Positions 35,212 to 44,920 of a stretch of DNA of 64,000 bases are shown one piece after another; the first letter of the stretch is position 1; each line of letters starts with the position of its first letter. Source of the stretch: MED-G105 sp039814575 (GTDB taxonomy: Bacteria > Pseudomonadota > Alphaproteobacteria > Caulobacterales > Parvularculaceae); the NCBI GenBank assembly GCA_039814575.1, contig JBCCAY010000005.1, positions 62,001-126,000 of the forward strand. Direction: 5' to 3'. The position numbers were made by a program, and so were the translations under genes. The notes below the pieces were generated by a model. That model was not told the DNA's origin. It saw only the letters and a program-made list of their open reading frames with translations, and ran no database searches.

Positions 35212-36281
35212 AGTCGTCCATTCTAGATCTCCCCTCTTTCGGCGATAAGCCGGCGGCGCACGGTCCATTTTCCGTTCATGACCTCGCTGATTTCGCTAAC
35301 GGCGCTGGGCTTAGCCTAATTGGAAGTCGCTTTGGCGCTGATGATGACATTGATGTGGAAACGCTTGTCGCCGAAGCCGCTACGCGCGGCCGCGAGGAAG
35401 GATACGCCGAAGGCGTTGAAGCCGGTAAAGCAGAAGCCCTGCAAGGCGTTGAAGCGGCGCTGCTCGAGCGCTTGGAAGCAACATTGGGCGGCGTCGATGA
35501 CGTCTCCACAATGCTCGAGACCGACCGCCTCGCCTTCCTAGAGAATGTATTCCGTACACTGCTGCCGAATTTGTCAAAATGTGGGTTCGCCGCTGAAGCC
35601 GCCGCGGCGATTGAGACCGCCGTTCTTCACAACGAAGAGAATGGCGGCGCTATCGGCACGCTGCATCTCTCATGCGCCCCAGGCGTTGGCGCCCAGTTAA
35701 AAACGGCGCTTTCAAATTTTATCAGCGACAATCGTGTCATTATCTCAGAGTCGCCGGAGTTTTCCGACGGCGCTCTACGCCTCGCCTGGCGCGAGGGCGG
35801 TTTAGACTTGGACATTGACGGCGCCGTAAACGCCGTCCTGGATCGGCTCAGCGCTCATATTCCGGATACGTTGCGCGCCGACATGACGGACCGAATAAGC
35901 GCCGCAGACGCAGGGTTACCAGGCGAAGCGTCAGAAAGCGAAGCGTTACAAGACGAAGCATTGCAAAACGAAACGCTCCCAACGAAAAACACCCCTGAAG
36001 ACTTAGCGGCCGCGCTTGATGACGACGCCGATAGCGGCCCCGATGACGGCTCAGAGAGCGAGAGCATCGACGAGAGCGAGGGCGAAACATCTGCATCCGA
36101 TGAGGACGCATTTGCGGAGCCGTTGGATCTTAGAGAACCCGACGCCCAGCACGCTGAGAACACTGTCGAAACCGACGAAGGGGCGTTTGAAGAAACCACT
36201 TCAATCGACATTGCAGATACACAGTCAGATTTTCCACCCACTGACGAAAACGAACTAGACGATGGGGAAGAGACCGAATGA
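35208..36281 (+). CDS. fliH: FliH-like export regulator with long acidic tail
   Basis: Likely negative regulator and peripheral stalk of FliI. The first ~230 residues fit: GREEGYAEGVEAGKAEALQGVEAALLERL (helical Gly-x-x-x-Gly-type stretch, ~60-95), then ESPEFSDGALRLAWREGGLDLDIDG (~180-205), a FliH C-domain feature. The remaining ~120 residues are an extra acidic, disordered tail with repeated EALQDEALQNETLP-type units. The usual length is ~200-250, so 357 is long. The start is GTG at 35208 overlapping the fliF stop. Position between fliF and fliN supports FliH. Confidence 0.8.
   Translation: MKSSILDLPSFGDKPAAHGPFSVHDLADFANGAGLSLIGSRFGADDDIDVETLVAEAATRGREEGYAEGVEAGKAEALQGVEAALLERLEATLGGVDDVSTMLETDRLAFLENVFRTLLPNLSKCGFAAEAAAAIETAVLHNEENGGAIGTLHLSCAPGVGAQLKTALSNFISDNRVIISESPEFSDGALRLAWREGGLDLDIDGAVNAVLDRLSAHIPDTLRADMTDRISAADAGLPGEASESEALQDEALQNETLPTKNTPEDLAAALDDDADSGPDDGSESESIDESEGETSASDEDAFAEPLDLREPDAQHAENTVETDEGAFEETTSIDIADTQSDFPPTDENELDDGEETE
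35925..35985. repeat. Imperfect tandem repeat in the FliH tail
   Basis: Repeated GAAGCG-type units of 15 bases (CAG/GAA, GAA/GAC, GAA GC(G/A) TT(A/G)) encode the series EASES-EALQD-EALQN-ETLP. Confidence 0.5.
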
Positions 36282-36652
36282 GCGAAGAAACTGAAGCAGA
36301 ACAGGTCGACGATATCGACGCAATCGTCGTGCAAGACCCTGACGCCGACGCGCCGCGCGATGATCCGGCCTTAATCACGCCGACGGATGATCGCAGCGAA
36401 CTAGGCGCGGCTGACGGTATCCTCACTGTCCCGATCGAAGTCGTCGTTTCTGTCGGAACGGCGCAGCCATTGATCAAGGATTTCCTGAATCTAAGACGAG
36501 ATTCATTGATCGTACTCGACAGCAAAATCGACGACCCGGTGGAAATTCGCGTTGCAGGCCGAACAATCGCGCGCGGAGAGCTACAAGAAGTTCCCGATGA
36601 GGAAGGCGTCCTCGCCGTTCGCCTCACGGAAGTCGTTTCCAAAGGAGACTAG
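36278..36652 (+). CDS. fliN: C-ring protein FliN
   Basis: Forms the base of the switch complex. After an acidic N-terminal arm (~1-50), the SpoA domain is clear: ILTVPIEVVVSVGTAQPLIKDFLNLRRDSLIVLDSKIDDPVEIRVAGRTIARGE. The 124-residue length is normal. It overlaps fliH by 4 bases, and fliP follows after AAGGAG within 2 bases. Confidence 0.95.
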   Translation: MSEETEAEQVDDIDAIVVQDPDADAPRDDPALITPTDDRSELGAADGILTVPIEVVVSVGTAQPLIKDFLNLRRDSLIVLDSKIDDPVEIRVAGRTIARGELQEVPDEEGVLAVRLTEVVSKGD

Positions 36653-36653
36653 A

Positions 36654-37451
36654 ATGATGCGCCATGCAGGCAGAACGCCGCATCGGTTTTTACTGCGTCT
36701 CTTAACCGTTTCAGCCATTTGCGGCGGGACGTTGCTGGCCATGTTTTTCGGCGGCGAGGCGTTTGCGCAAAGTGGGTTGACGCAAGGCGATATTCCGACC
36801 GATGACGGCCCATCGCCATTGAGCGCAAGGGTCATCCAGACCTTCCTTGCCGTAACGGTGCTGAGCCTCGCGCCCGGCATCGCGATGATGATCACGTGTT
36901 TGCCGTTTATGATCGTCGTCCTCGGCATCCTTCGCCAAGCGATCGGGTTGCAGCAATCCCCTCCTAATATGATGATTGTTTCGCTCGCCTTGTTCTTGAC
37001 ATTATTCGTTATGGAGCCAGTTTTTAAGGAAGCTTGGGCGCTCGGCGTGACGCCCTATCTAGATAATCTTATTACAGAACAACAAGCGATCGAACGCACG
37101 CTGGAACCGTTCCGACGCTTTATGGAATCAAGAGTGTCGCCGGTGGCTGTTTCAACACTCGCCGAGGCGCTGCCGCAAAACGCCGAAGTACGGGCCGACG
37201 GGACCGCTCCGATGCGGGTTCTTATCCCCGCTTTTATGCTTTCGGAAATTCAAAAGGCGTTCGAGGTCGGCTTCATGCTGTTCCTGCCATTCGTGCTCAT
37301 CGACCTTATCGTCGCATCGATCTTAATGGCTATGGGCATGATGATGGTGCCGCCCGCGGTTATCGCACTGCCGTTTAAGCTGATCTTCTTTGTTCTTTCT
37401 AATGGGTGGACGCTTGTGGCCGCCGCCCTCGTTCGTGGATATGCATCATGA
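36654..37451 (+). CDS. fliP: Export gate protein FliP
   Basis: Pore subunit of the flagellar export gate, 265 residues. A cleavable signal (~10-36, ending AFA) is followed by VTVLSLAPGIAMMITCLPFMIVVLGILRQAIGLQQSPPNMM and DLIVASILMAMGMMMVPP, both FliP signatures. ATG 36654 is chosen because AAAGGAG lies 7 bases upstream. It overlaps fliG by ATGA. Confidence 0.96.
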   Translation: MMRHAGRTPHRFLLRLLTVSAICGGTLLAMFFGGEAFAQSGLTQGDIPTDDGPSPLSARVIQTFLAVTVLSLAPGIAMMITCLPFMIVVLGILRQAIGLQQSPPNMMIVSLALFLTLFVMEPVFKEAWALGVTPYLDNLITEQQAIERTLEPFRRFMESRVSPVAVSTLAEALPQNAEVRADGTAPMRVLIPAFMLSEIQKAFEVGFMLFLPFVLIDLIVASILMAMGMMMVPPAVIALPFKLIFFVLSNGWTLVAAALVRGYAS

Positions 37452-38515
37452 CGGACCTTATCGAAATTGAAGACCCATCCGGCGGCGTCAGCAATTGGGA
37501 GGGGCTTTCCATGCCTCAAAAAGCGGCGGTTCTTATAGCCGCTATGGGCCCGGAAGTCGCCGGCCCGATTGTTGAACGCATTGGCGACAAGCATCTTCGT
37601 GCATTCGCTAGGGCGTTCTCCCAGTTAAAATCCGTTCCAAGAGAATCAATCGATGAGGTTATCGGTGAGTTCTTAGAGGACGTTGATCGCCCGCAAGACG
37701 AAATTCGCGGCGGTTTCAAAGAAACTCAGCGACTACTATCGCACTTCGTAGCGTCCGATACGCTGACCCGTGTGCTCGATGATATTGACGCGCCAGGCGG
37801 TAAATCGATCTGGGAAAAACTTGATGATGCGTCCGAAATTGACTTGGCGGAGTACCTAAAAACCCAGCATCCGCAAGTGGCCGCGGTCGTTCTAAGCCGC
37901 GTCAGCGCCGAAATGTCGGCCAAAGTGCTGGACCTCTTTGACGATGAGCTTGTTAAATCCGTCCTTTTGCGGATGGCGCGGCTTGGCCAGGTCGATCAAC
38001 GTTTCATCACGATGATTTCGCAAACGGTGAACCGTGAGTTCCTGAAGCCGCTGCGCAAGCGGTCTCTATCGCGCAAGCCGAGCGACATGCTGAGCACCGT
38101 CATAAACTTCCTACCGCAGGCGAAACGCACAGACGTTCTAGATTTCATCGATACTGAAGAGCCCTCTCTTGGCGATGAAATCAAACAGTCCTTGCTGACC
38201 TTCCAAGACCTTTCGGCGCGTCTGCCGCCGAACGGCGTTCCGTCCGTTGTCCGCGTCGCCGATCGCACGATCCTCTTACAGGCGATCAAATTCGGCAAGC
38301 AGAACGCCGCCAAAACCGTGGAATATATCTTCGAGAACCTTTCCAAGCGGATGGGCCAGCAAATAGAAGAAGACATCGGCAAAATGAAAGCCGTAAAAAT
38401 GAAAGAAGCCGAGGCGGCGCAGAACGCCATCATCGATGTCGTGCGTAAACTCGTCGAATCCGGTGAAGTCGAACTTATCGAATTGGAAAGCGGTGACGAG
38501 GACGAATACCTATAG
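37448..38515 (+). CDS. fliG: C-ring motor switch protein FliG
   Basis: Transmits torque from the stator to the rotor. N-domain LSMPQKAAVLIAAMGPEVAGPIVERIG, middle-domain TQHPQVAAVVLSRVSAEMSAKVL (EHPQ-like motif as TQHPQ) and a C-terminal domain with the charged torque helix. The 355-residue length is normal. The start ATG overlaps the fliP stop. It ends the fliF-fliH-fliN-fliP-fliG operon, with a strong terminator 60 bases on. Confidence 0.96.
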   Translation: MTDLIEIEDPSGGVSNWEGLSMPQKAAVLIAAMGPEVAGPIVERIGDKHLRAFARAFSQLKSVPRESIDEVIGEFLEDVDRPQDEIRGGFKETQRLLSHFVASDTLTRVLDDIDAPGGKSIWEKLDDASEIDLAEYLKTQHPQVAAVVLSRVSAEMSAKVLDLFDDELVKSVLLRMARLGQVDQRFITMISQTVNREFLKPLRKRSLSRKPSDMLSTVINFLPQAKRTDVLDFIDTEEPSLGDEIKQSLLTFQDLSARLPPNGVPSVVRVADRTILLQAIKFGKQNAAKTVEYIFENLSKRMGQQIEEDIGKMKAVKMKEAEAAQNAIIDVVRKLVESGEVELIELESGDEDEYL

Positions 38516-38570
38516 GCGTTCGGACAAAAACAAGTCCGCCCACGCAACTCTCGTTAAAGTCAACAAACAG

Positions 38571-38606
38571 AAAAACGACGCGCCCGAAACGACGCGTCGT
38601 TTTTCT
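38571..38606 (+). terminator. Bidirectional rho-independent terminator between fliG and flgI
   Basis: AACGACGCG and CGCGTCGTT form a 9-bp stem with a 10-base loop. A-run and T-run flank both sides (AAAA before, TTTTC after), so it can stop both the plus operon ending at fliG and the minus operon ending at flgI. Confidence 0.9.
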
Positions 38607-38745
38607 TTATAAGACAGCTTCCAGACCGCCTGATAAGCGCCTGTAATTATCGATGCATGAAGAAGATAGACGCACCGCGAAGACAATAGCGCGCACGATC
38701 GGGACCGCTACTGGCGGCATAATCAATCAAACAGACTTAAGTGGA

Positions 38746-39873
38746 TTATTGTACGACGAGTTCCGCGTGGAGCGCGCCGGCCGCTTTGATGGTCTTCAGA
38801 ATGTCAATCATCTCACGGGGACTAACGCCGAGTGCATTCAAGCCGCCGACTAATTGTGAGAGCGTCACATTCGGTTCAACGACGGCGAGCCCCCCTTCCC
38901 GGCCTTCATCAACGGCGATATCGGTGCGCGGCACAACGATGGTTTCGCCTTGACGAGCGAAGGGGTTCGGTTGCGACACCAAGGGCTGCTCATAAATAGC
39001 AATTGACAGATTGCCTTGCGCGACGGCGACGCGTGCGACGCGCACATCCGCTCCAAGAACAATTGTGCCGGAGCGTTGATCCACGACGACGCGCGCCTTT
39101 TGCGCGGGATTGACCGTCACATTCTCGACCAAACTAATCAAATGCGCCGGCGTGCGATCATTCTTCGAAAGGTCGAGCTCCACCGTGCCGGAATCCAAAA
39201 GTCGCGCAATTTGCGTGTCGAGGGCGTTATTAATCGCCAACTCCATACGCGCCGCCGTCGTGAAGTCCGGCGCCCTCAAAGCAAGCCGAATACTTTTCAT
39301 GCCTTGGAAATCAAAGCCGATTTCCCGTTCCACCCGGGCGCCGGACGGCACGACGCCGACGGTGGGAACGCCGCTAGTCAGCGAGGCGCCCTCGCCTTCC
39401 GCAGAAAACCCGCTCGCCAAAACAGCGCCTTGGGCGACAGCGTAGATCTGTCCGTCTGCAGCATTAAGCGGCGTCATCACCAATGTGCCGCCGGAGAGGC
39501 TTTTCGCGTCGCCGATCGCCGAAACCGTGATGTCAATAGACGAGCCGGTGCGCGCGAAAGGCGGCAAGGTTGCGGTGACAATCACCGCAGCGACATTCGC
39601 CGGACGAAAATCTTCCCCTTGCACATTGACGCCGAGACGTTCCAGCAGGCTCGATAACGCTTCTTCCGTATAGGGTGAGTTTCGTACGCCGTCGCCTGTA
39701 CCCTCCAGGCCGACCACGAGGCCATAACCGACAAGATCATTACCACGGACGCCCTCGACGTCTACGAGATCTTTCAGCCGAACGCCAGATTGAGCGACGA
39801 CGCCCTGGGGCGCGGCAATCGCTGCGGCTAAGGCGCCGGCGCCAATCAAAAGGTTTTTGAAGAAACGGTTCAT
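38746..39873 (-). CDS. flgI: Flagellar P-ring protein FlgI
   Basis: Periplasmic P-ring subunit. Signal peptide at ~1-27 (ALAAAIAAPQGVVA), then VRLKDLVDVEGVRGNDLVGYGLVVGLEGTGDG, the family hallmark, and FARTGSSIDITVSAIGDAKSLSGGTLVMTPL. The 375-residue length is normal. It is the last gene of flgE-flgK-flgL-flgI and starts 3 bases after flgL. Confidence 0.96.
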   Translation of the reverse strand: MNRFFKNLLIGAGALAAAIAAPQGVVAQSGVRLKDLVDVEGVRGNDLVGYGLVVGLEGTGDGVRNSPYTEEALSSLLERLGVNVQGEDFRPANVAAVIVTATLPPFARTGSSIDITVSAIGDAKSLSGGTLVMTPLNAADGQIYAVAQGAVLASGFSAEGEGASLTSGVPTVGVVPSGARVEREIGFDFQGMKSIRLALRAPDFTTAARMELAINNALDTQIARLLDSGTVELDLSKNDRTPAHLISLVENVTVNPAQKARVVVDQRSGTIVLGADVRVARVAVAQGNLSIAIYEQPLVSQPNPFARQGETIVVPRTDIAVDEGREGGLAVVEPNVTLSQLVGGLNALGVSPREMIDILKTIKAAGALHAELVVQ

Positions 39874-39876
39874 GGC

Positions 39877-40884
39877 CTAGCTAATGAAGTTGGTGAAATT
39901 AAGCTGTGCAAGGCGCGCCGTCATCGTGTACGTCGTTTGCAATTGCACTTCGAGTTCTTGGGCGCGGGTCGCGGCGATGTAAGGGTCTTGCCCCGCCATC
40001 GCCACATAAGCTTCTGTCACAATCGCCTCTTCCGCTTGGAGACGCGCCTGTGCATTAGCGATCCGATTTTCTGTCAAACCGGTTTCTGCAATGAGAACGG
40101 AGACGCCTTCAATGCCGTCAATCATATCCGTCGCAGCGTTCTGCAACATGGTGTTGCGTTCAGCGTCTTCGAATGTCGCCGCCCCGGCTGTCGCCGTTAC
40201 CGCGAGGCCGCGGATAAGATCGCGGAACGCTTGTGCATCCGCTTTCACTTCAACACCGACGCGTTCATTCTCGGTGAGTTCAATCGTCGCCGCTGTTCCA
40301 TCGCCGCCGCGATAATGAACGGTCTCAAACGTTCCGCCGGCGCCGAAATAAGTATCAAGCGCCGTTTCAACGTCAGCCGCCGTCGTCGCGCCCGCGACAA
40401 TAGCCTCGATGTCGTCAACGAGCGATTGTGCGTCAACCATCGGTGCGACGTTTGTTTCGTCGCCTGAAAATAAGAACCGACGACCGTATTGAGCATTAAG
40501 TGAAGCAAATACTACGTCTACCGATGAACGAGCCTCTAGCGCCGCAGCGTCCAAACGGGTTTTGTCATTGCGGAACGACGCCGCACGCGCTGTTTCGGGG
40601 ATGGCGCCGACAGTGTCTAAGACCTGATCAAGGCTATTTTGAACGATCGACGCACGCCCCAAGCCAAGTGCAAATGACGCCGACTTACGGTCGAAACGCT
40701 CAATTTCACGCCGCAAAAGATGCGCATCGCCAATACGGCCATTCAAGTGCTTGATGGTGTTCTTGGTGTTTCGAAAGCCCGTCGTTAGTTCTAACTGCGC
40801 TTCGGAGAGCTCACGCCGCAGCGTAGCGCCGCGATCCTGCAGAGAGCCAAACTTAAGAAGATCAGGGAATGTCGAGAGTTTCAT
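39877..40884 (-). CDS. flgL: Hook-filament junction protein FlgL
   Basis: HAP3. The 335 residues show flagellin-like ends: N-terminal RELSEAQLELTTGFRN and C-terminal RAQELEVQLQTTYTMTARLAQLNFTNFI; FLFSGDETNVAPM is the FlgL middle marker. It lies 3 bases after flgK. Confidence 0.93.
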   Translation of the reverse strand: MKLSTFPDLLKFGSLQDRGATLRRELSEAQLELTTGFRNTKNTIKHLNGRIGDAHLLRREIERFDRKSASFALGLGRASIVQNSLDQVLDTVGAIPETARAASFRNDKTRLDAAALEARSSVDVVFASLNAQYGRRFLFSGDETNVAPMVDAQSLVDDIEAIVAGATTAADVETALDTYFGAGGTFETVHYRGGDGTAATIELTENERVGVEVKADAQAFRDLIRGLAVTATAGAATFEDAERNTMLQNAATDMIDGIEGVSVLIAETGLTENRIANAQARLQAEEAIVTEAYVAMAGQDPYIAATRAQELEVQLQTTYTMTARLAQLNFTNFIS

Positions 40885-40887
40885 GAC

Positions 40888-42348
40888 TTAGATCTCCAAC
40901 AAGGCCGCTAACATCCGATCAATGACGGATATGACGCGCGCGCTCGCCGCATAGGACTGCTCAATGCTAAGGAGGTTCTGAAGCTCTAAGTCCGTATCAA
41001 CACCCGTCGCCTCAAGTTCAGCATCAATCAACCCATCGGCTCGCGCCGTTGACGTCGCGGCTTGCGTGTCCGCCGCCAGAGACGCGCCGGCGCGCAGTGA
41101 TGACAGTTCGGCCGCGGCGTCGACCGAAGACATGGCGACCGCAAAGCCGGTGGCGTTAATTGCTCGGTCACTGCGCATGCCGTCTAAGAGCGATGAGATA
41201 ACCGCGGAATTACCGGGCGTCCCAGCTGCCGCGGCGCCAATACCATCGCGCATGCGCCATACTTCGCCGCCATTCTCCGGCACAACCGCATCATTGACTG
41301 CGATGCGCCCGGCAAGCCCAGCATCATATGGGTCAGCCAGCGCCGCGCCATTGTCCGTAAACAGACCAGGCGCTCCGCCCGTCAACGTTGGGTCGACGGT
41401 CGGATCAGAGAAACGATCAATAAGATCGGCTGCAAGTCCGTCTAACTGTTCGGTAAACTCGACGGTGATTTCGTCACGGACAGCGAATTGCGCGGCAATC
41501 TCGCCGCCGCCAACGGAGAAGGCATTGCCCTGTCCTGGCGTTATATCAACGCCCTCGACCGCGAGCCCCGATAAATCACCATTGGTCAAGCTGTCGGTGG
41601 GCGCGATCACCGTAGAGCGTGTGAACTCAAGCTGTTTGGCTTCCGTCGTCAGTAGGAATACGCCTTCATTCGTGATGAGATGAATTTGACCAGACGATTG
41701 TGGTACTTCGCGTACAGGGATGATTTCCGCAACCCGGTCAATCAGCACGTGGCGTTGATCCTCGAGCGCTGACGTGTCGCGCGCCGCAGCAGCGGACGTG
41801 CTAATCTCGCCATTTAAAGACGCAATTTGTTCTAGGGCGCTATTCACCTCGTCGACACGGCGCGAGATCGCGCTGTCCGCGTCAAAACGGGTCTGGTTCG
41901 CTTCACTCGCAATTTGATTGAACGTCCGCGTCACCTGCTGCGCGGCGACGACGGCGTTCTGTTGTTGCGTCGTCGATTCAGGCGTCTCTCGCAAATCGGA
42001 AAGCGACTGTTCAAAGTCGTCAATAATCGAGAAGAACGAGAACGCTTCCTCGGGCCCGCCAAGCAAACCAGTCAGTTTGGACTGCGTGTCGGCAATAACC
42101 GTGTCGCGGCTGGAATCGCCCACCGCCGCACGGCGGCTCGCCGTTAATGCAGGGTCGCTGGCCCGTTGGATGCCGGAAATTTCGACGCCAAGACCAACGC
42201 CGGCGGTTATTTTTTCCACCGACGTTACTTCGCGCCGGGAATATCCAGGCGTCAACGCGTTGGAGATATTGCTCGAGACGACGGCGGCACGCCGTGAAGA
42301 GACGCTGAGGCCGGACGTCGCGGCACTGAGGGCTTGGGAGATCGTCAT
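40888..42348 (-). CDS. flgK: Hook-associated protein FlgK
   Basis: HAP1, joins hook to FlgL. N-terminus LSAATSGLSVSSRRAAVVSSNISNALTPGYSRRE and C-terminus DTDLELQNLLSIEQSYAASARVISVIDRMLAALLEI are typical. The 486 residues include ISRRVDEVNSALEQIASLN. It is second in the flgE operon. Confidence 0.95.
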   Translation of the reverse strand: MTISQALSAATSGLSVSSRRAAVVSSNISNALTPGYSRREVTSVEKITAGVGLGVEISGIQRASDPALTASRRAAVGDSSRDTVIADTQSKLTGLLGGPEEAFSFFSIIDDFEQSLSDLRETPESTTQQQNAVVAAQQVTRTFNQIASEANQTRFDADSAISRRVDEVNSALEQIASLNGEISTSAAAARDTSALEDQRHVLIDRVAEIIPVREVPQSSGQIHLITNEGVFLLTTEAKQLEFTRSTVIAPTDSLTNGDLSGLAVEGVDITPGQGNAFSVGGGEIAAQFAVRDEITVEFTEQLDGLAADLIDRFSDPTVDPTLTGGAPGLFTDNGAALADPYDAGLAGRIAVNDAVVPENGGEVWRMRDGIGAAAAGTPGNSAVISSLLDGMRSDRAINATGFAVAMSSVDAAAELSSLRAGASLAADTQAATSTARADGLIDAELEATGVDTDLELQNLLSIEQSYAASARVISVIDRMLAALLEI

Positions 42349-42385
42349 AATCTACGCGACGAAACGGGTTCCCCGCCGGTCGCTC

Positions 42386-43690
42386 CTATCGTTTGAGGTT
42401 GGTGGTTTCTTCCAGAACCTCGTCCACGGTTTGAATAATCCGTGCATTCGACGAATAGGCGCGTTGGGTTTCAATCAGCGCCGTTAGCTCGGCCGCCACT
42501 TCCGTGGTGGAGCCCTCTAAAGCGAAGCCCACAGTCGTGCCGACCGGTCCTTCGCCAGATCCGTAGAGAAAAAACCCACCACTTTCTTGGGACACCTGAT
42601 AGGCTTGTCCGTCAACGGCGCGCAGTCCATTTTTATTCGGAACATCCGCTACCGGAACTTGATAAATCGCCTGGCGGAAGCCGGTGTCAAAGACGGCCTC
42701 TAAAAAGCCCTCTTCGTTAATTTCAACATTCTGTAAGTTACCGGAAGCAACGCCATTTTTACTGATACCGATCGGCGAGAAGTCAGCGGCGATTTGCGTC
42801 ATTGCGGACTCGCCGGTCGCAAAGCCGACAAAAACGTTGACGGGCCCATGCGGCATCGTAATCTCAATGTTTCCTGTCGTGGCGTTATAGGTAGCCCCCG
42901 TCCCGCCGACAGGCGCATTCAGCAACGTACCTGGTTCTAGCGACGTGTCATCAAACTCAACGGCGAAATCAGCGAAGGCGACCGTTGGCGTGGCGCTAGC
43001 GCTGTCGAACATCTCCACATTCCACTGGTTTGGATTTGTGGCATTGTCCGGCGTAAAGGCGAAGGTGATGACTTGTGACTGCCCCAGATTATCAAAGTAC
43101 TCGACCGGCGCTTCATATGTCACCGGCGTTACGCCAACTTCCGAAGCACTTGCCGGAAGATTGACGCCGAGATCAATTTGTGTCGTCGGCGCCGTAGATA
43201 ACAAGCTCTGGCGAACATTAATCGGTTCTAGGCCGACAACACTATCTGGCGCGGCTTGAACGACATTACCGTCAGAATCGATCGGCCAACCCATCAGGTA
43301 TTGGTTATTTTGCGTCTTTAAAAACCCGTCTTCATCGGGACGAAATGATCCGGTCGTCGCCAGAAACAAGCTGGGCGTCCCGGAGTTAGAGTTAACGCTG
43401 TTAAGATCCGTCATGGGGAGGAAGCCGCCGCCGGCGACAGTGATATCCGTGGGATTGCTCGTCGATTGAATAGGCCCTTCCGCATCGACGAAACGAATCG
43501 TGTCGGCCCGAACGCCGCCGGCCGTGAAGGCGCCGGAGGCGAAGTCCAAAACCATGGAGTTAAACTCAGAGTCGACACGCTTATAGCCGGCGGTCTCAGA
43601 GTTCGCGATATTCTCAGAAATCGTGGCGAGTTTCGTCGCGTTGGCCGCGAGCCCCATTACGCCAGCGTTCAAAGACGATGAAATACCCAT
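42386..43690 (-). CDS. flgE: Flagellar hook protein FlgE
   Basis: Hook subunit, 434 residues. The N-terminus SLNAGVMGLAANATKLATISENIANSETAGYKRVDSEF and the C-terminus ...VAAELTALIETQRAYSSNARIIQTVDEVLEETTNLKR are rod/hook signatures, with a beta-rich middle (FDNLGQSQVITFAFTPD). First gene of the flgE-flgK-flgL-flgI operon, 91 bases downstream of motB. Confidence 0.95.
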   Translation of the reverse strand: MGISSSLNAGVMGLAANATKLATISENIANSETAGYKRVDSEFNSMVLDFASGAFTAGGVRADTIRFVDAEGPIQSTSNPTDITVAGGGFLPMTDLNSVNSNSGTPSLFLATTGSFRPDEDGFLKTQNNQYLMGWPIDSDGNVVQAAPDSVVGLEPINVRQSLLSTAPTTQIDLGVNLPASASEVGVTPVTYEAPVEYFDNLGQSQVITFAFTPDNATNPNQWNVEMFDSASATPTVAFADFAVEFDDTSLEPGTLLNAPVGGTGATYNATTGNIEITMPHGPVNVFVGFATGESAMTQIAADFSPIGISKNGVASGNLQNVEINEEGFLEAVFDTGFRQAIYQVPVADVPNKNGLRAVDGQAYQVSQESGGFFLYGSGEGPVGTTVGFALEGSTTEVAAELTALIETQRAYSSNARIIQTVDEVLEETTNLKR

Positions 43691-43781
43691 TTCTATACCT
43701 CGCCACTAAATTCGTGTGTGAGGTAGTGTGATAATCTTCAAACACTTAAAAAGTCGCTAAACGAAATCGTTATAACTAACC

Positions 43782-44681
43782 TTAATTTCGAAGCAGTGTG
43801 ACGGAGATCCGCCGGTTTTGCGGCGCGTAAGGATCTTCAGACAACGGCTCAGACGCCGCTTTACCAGCAACTTCAACGATTTGCTCAGGCGTTGAGCCAA
43901 ATTCAATCATCAACCGCCGCGCCGCGAGCGCCCGATCGCTCGAAAGCTCCCAATTGGTGTACGGTCCGCTCGTTCGATACGGCGTCGCGTCCGTATGTCC
44001 CACAATGGCGATGTCGTTTTCAACAGCGCTTGTCACTTCGGCGACGACGCTTATGAGTATCTTGAGCTTCTCCGATGGACGCGCCGATCCGACGGCGAAC
44101 AAAGCCTTGTCTTTCTGATCGATTATTTCAATCACCAAGCCTTCGTTCGTTTGGCGCATAAATAAATGTTCGGCGAGCTCACCGCCGACGCCCATTTCAG
44201 CGGCTTTCTCTAAAACTTCAGCCTTGACCGCGGCGGTGTCCTCATCAGCCGCAAACTTTTTGTCATCGATTTCTTCATAAGCGCCGCCTGGCGAGGTGGA
44301 GAACGCCAGCTCATCAGGGTCCGATCCCGGAACGACATCACGCTCATCCGTCGGCTGCCCGTCCGCTTTCGGCGATGTCGGTCCGCGCACGCCTTTTGAC
44401 CCGCCCGTCCCGTCTTCTGCTTGTTTGTCCTCCGCAAAGATCGATGAACCGTCCATCACACCGCTGCCGCCAGCGGAAACCCGGCTGATGGGAATTGTTG
44501 GATCAAAATAATCCGCAATCCCCTTGCGTTGGTCTTCTGTTGTTGCGTTCAAAAGCCACATCAACAAAAAGAACGCCATCATCGCGGTGACGAAGTCGGC
44601 ATAGGCGACTTTCCAGGCGCCGCCATGGTGGCCGCCGCCATTAATCACCTTCTTCTTTTTGATGATTGTATCGCCGCTCAT
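43782..44681 (-). CDS. motB: Stator protein MotB
   Basis: Anchors the stator to peptidoglycan. A single membrane helix (~27-45) carries the proton-binding Asp in YADFVTAMMAFFLLMWL. A plug and linker region follows, with an OmpA-like peptidoglycan-binding domain at ~185-299 (IVGHTDATPYRTSGPYTNWELSSDRALAARRLM). The N-terminus has HHGGAWKVAYAD, the standard MotB opening. The linker is Gly/Asp-rich. It is divergent from fliM and 13 kb from motA. Confidence 0.95.
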   Translation of the reverse strand: MSGDTIIKKKKVINGGGHHGGAWKVAYADFVTAMMAFFLLMWLLNATTEDQRKGIADYFDPTIPISRVSAGGSGVMDGSSIFAEDKQAEDGTGGSKGVRGPTSPKADGQPTDERDVVPGSDPDELAFSTSPGGAYEEIDDKKFAADEDTAAVKAEVLEKAAEMGVGGELAEHLFMRQTNEGLVIEIIDQKDKALFAVGSARPSEKLKILISVVAEVTSAVENDIAIVGHTDATPYRTSGPYTNWELSSDRALAARRLMIEFGSTPEQIVEVAGKAASEPLSEDPYAPQNRRISVTLLRN

Positions 44682-44920
44682 CGAATTCTTCGCTGGGGGT
44701 TACTTCGCTAGGGATTAAACGTCGTTTCTAAAACGCGATATTAGGGTTGATACAACACTAACCCTGTCACGACGTTCACGCGACAAAGCAGAGTGTCTCT
44801 TTCGGCTTAAGTCGTGCGTAACCCTTTTTACGTTAAAGATATACTTCATTACGATTTTCATCACTTCAGTAGGACTTTTTTGAGTTAGAAGCGACTTCTC
44901 GAATAAGGGGCGATGGGGCT
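44682..44920. promoter_or_regulatory. Divergent motB/fliM promoter region
   Basis: 239 bases. A CtrA-like TTAA-N7-GTAA lies at 44807-44821, and AGGGTT/AACCCT form a 6-bp inverted repeat at 44743-44765. TACGTTAAAGATATAC near 44828 is AT-rich. Confidence 0.45.
44807..44821. promoter_or_regulatory. CtrA-like box upstream of fliM and motB
   Basis: TTAA-N7-GTAA differs from the consensus at one base. Confidence 0.35.
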
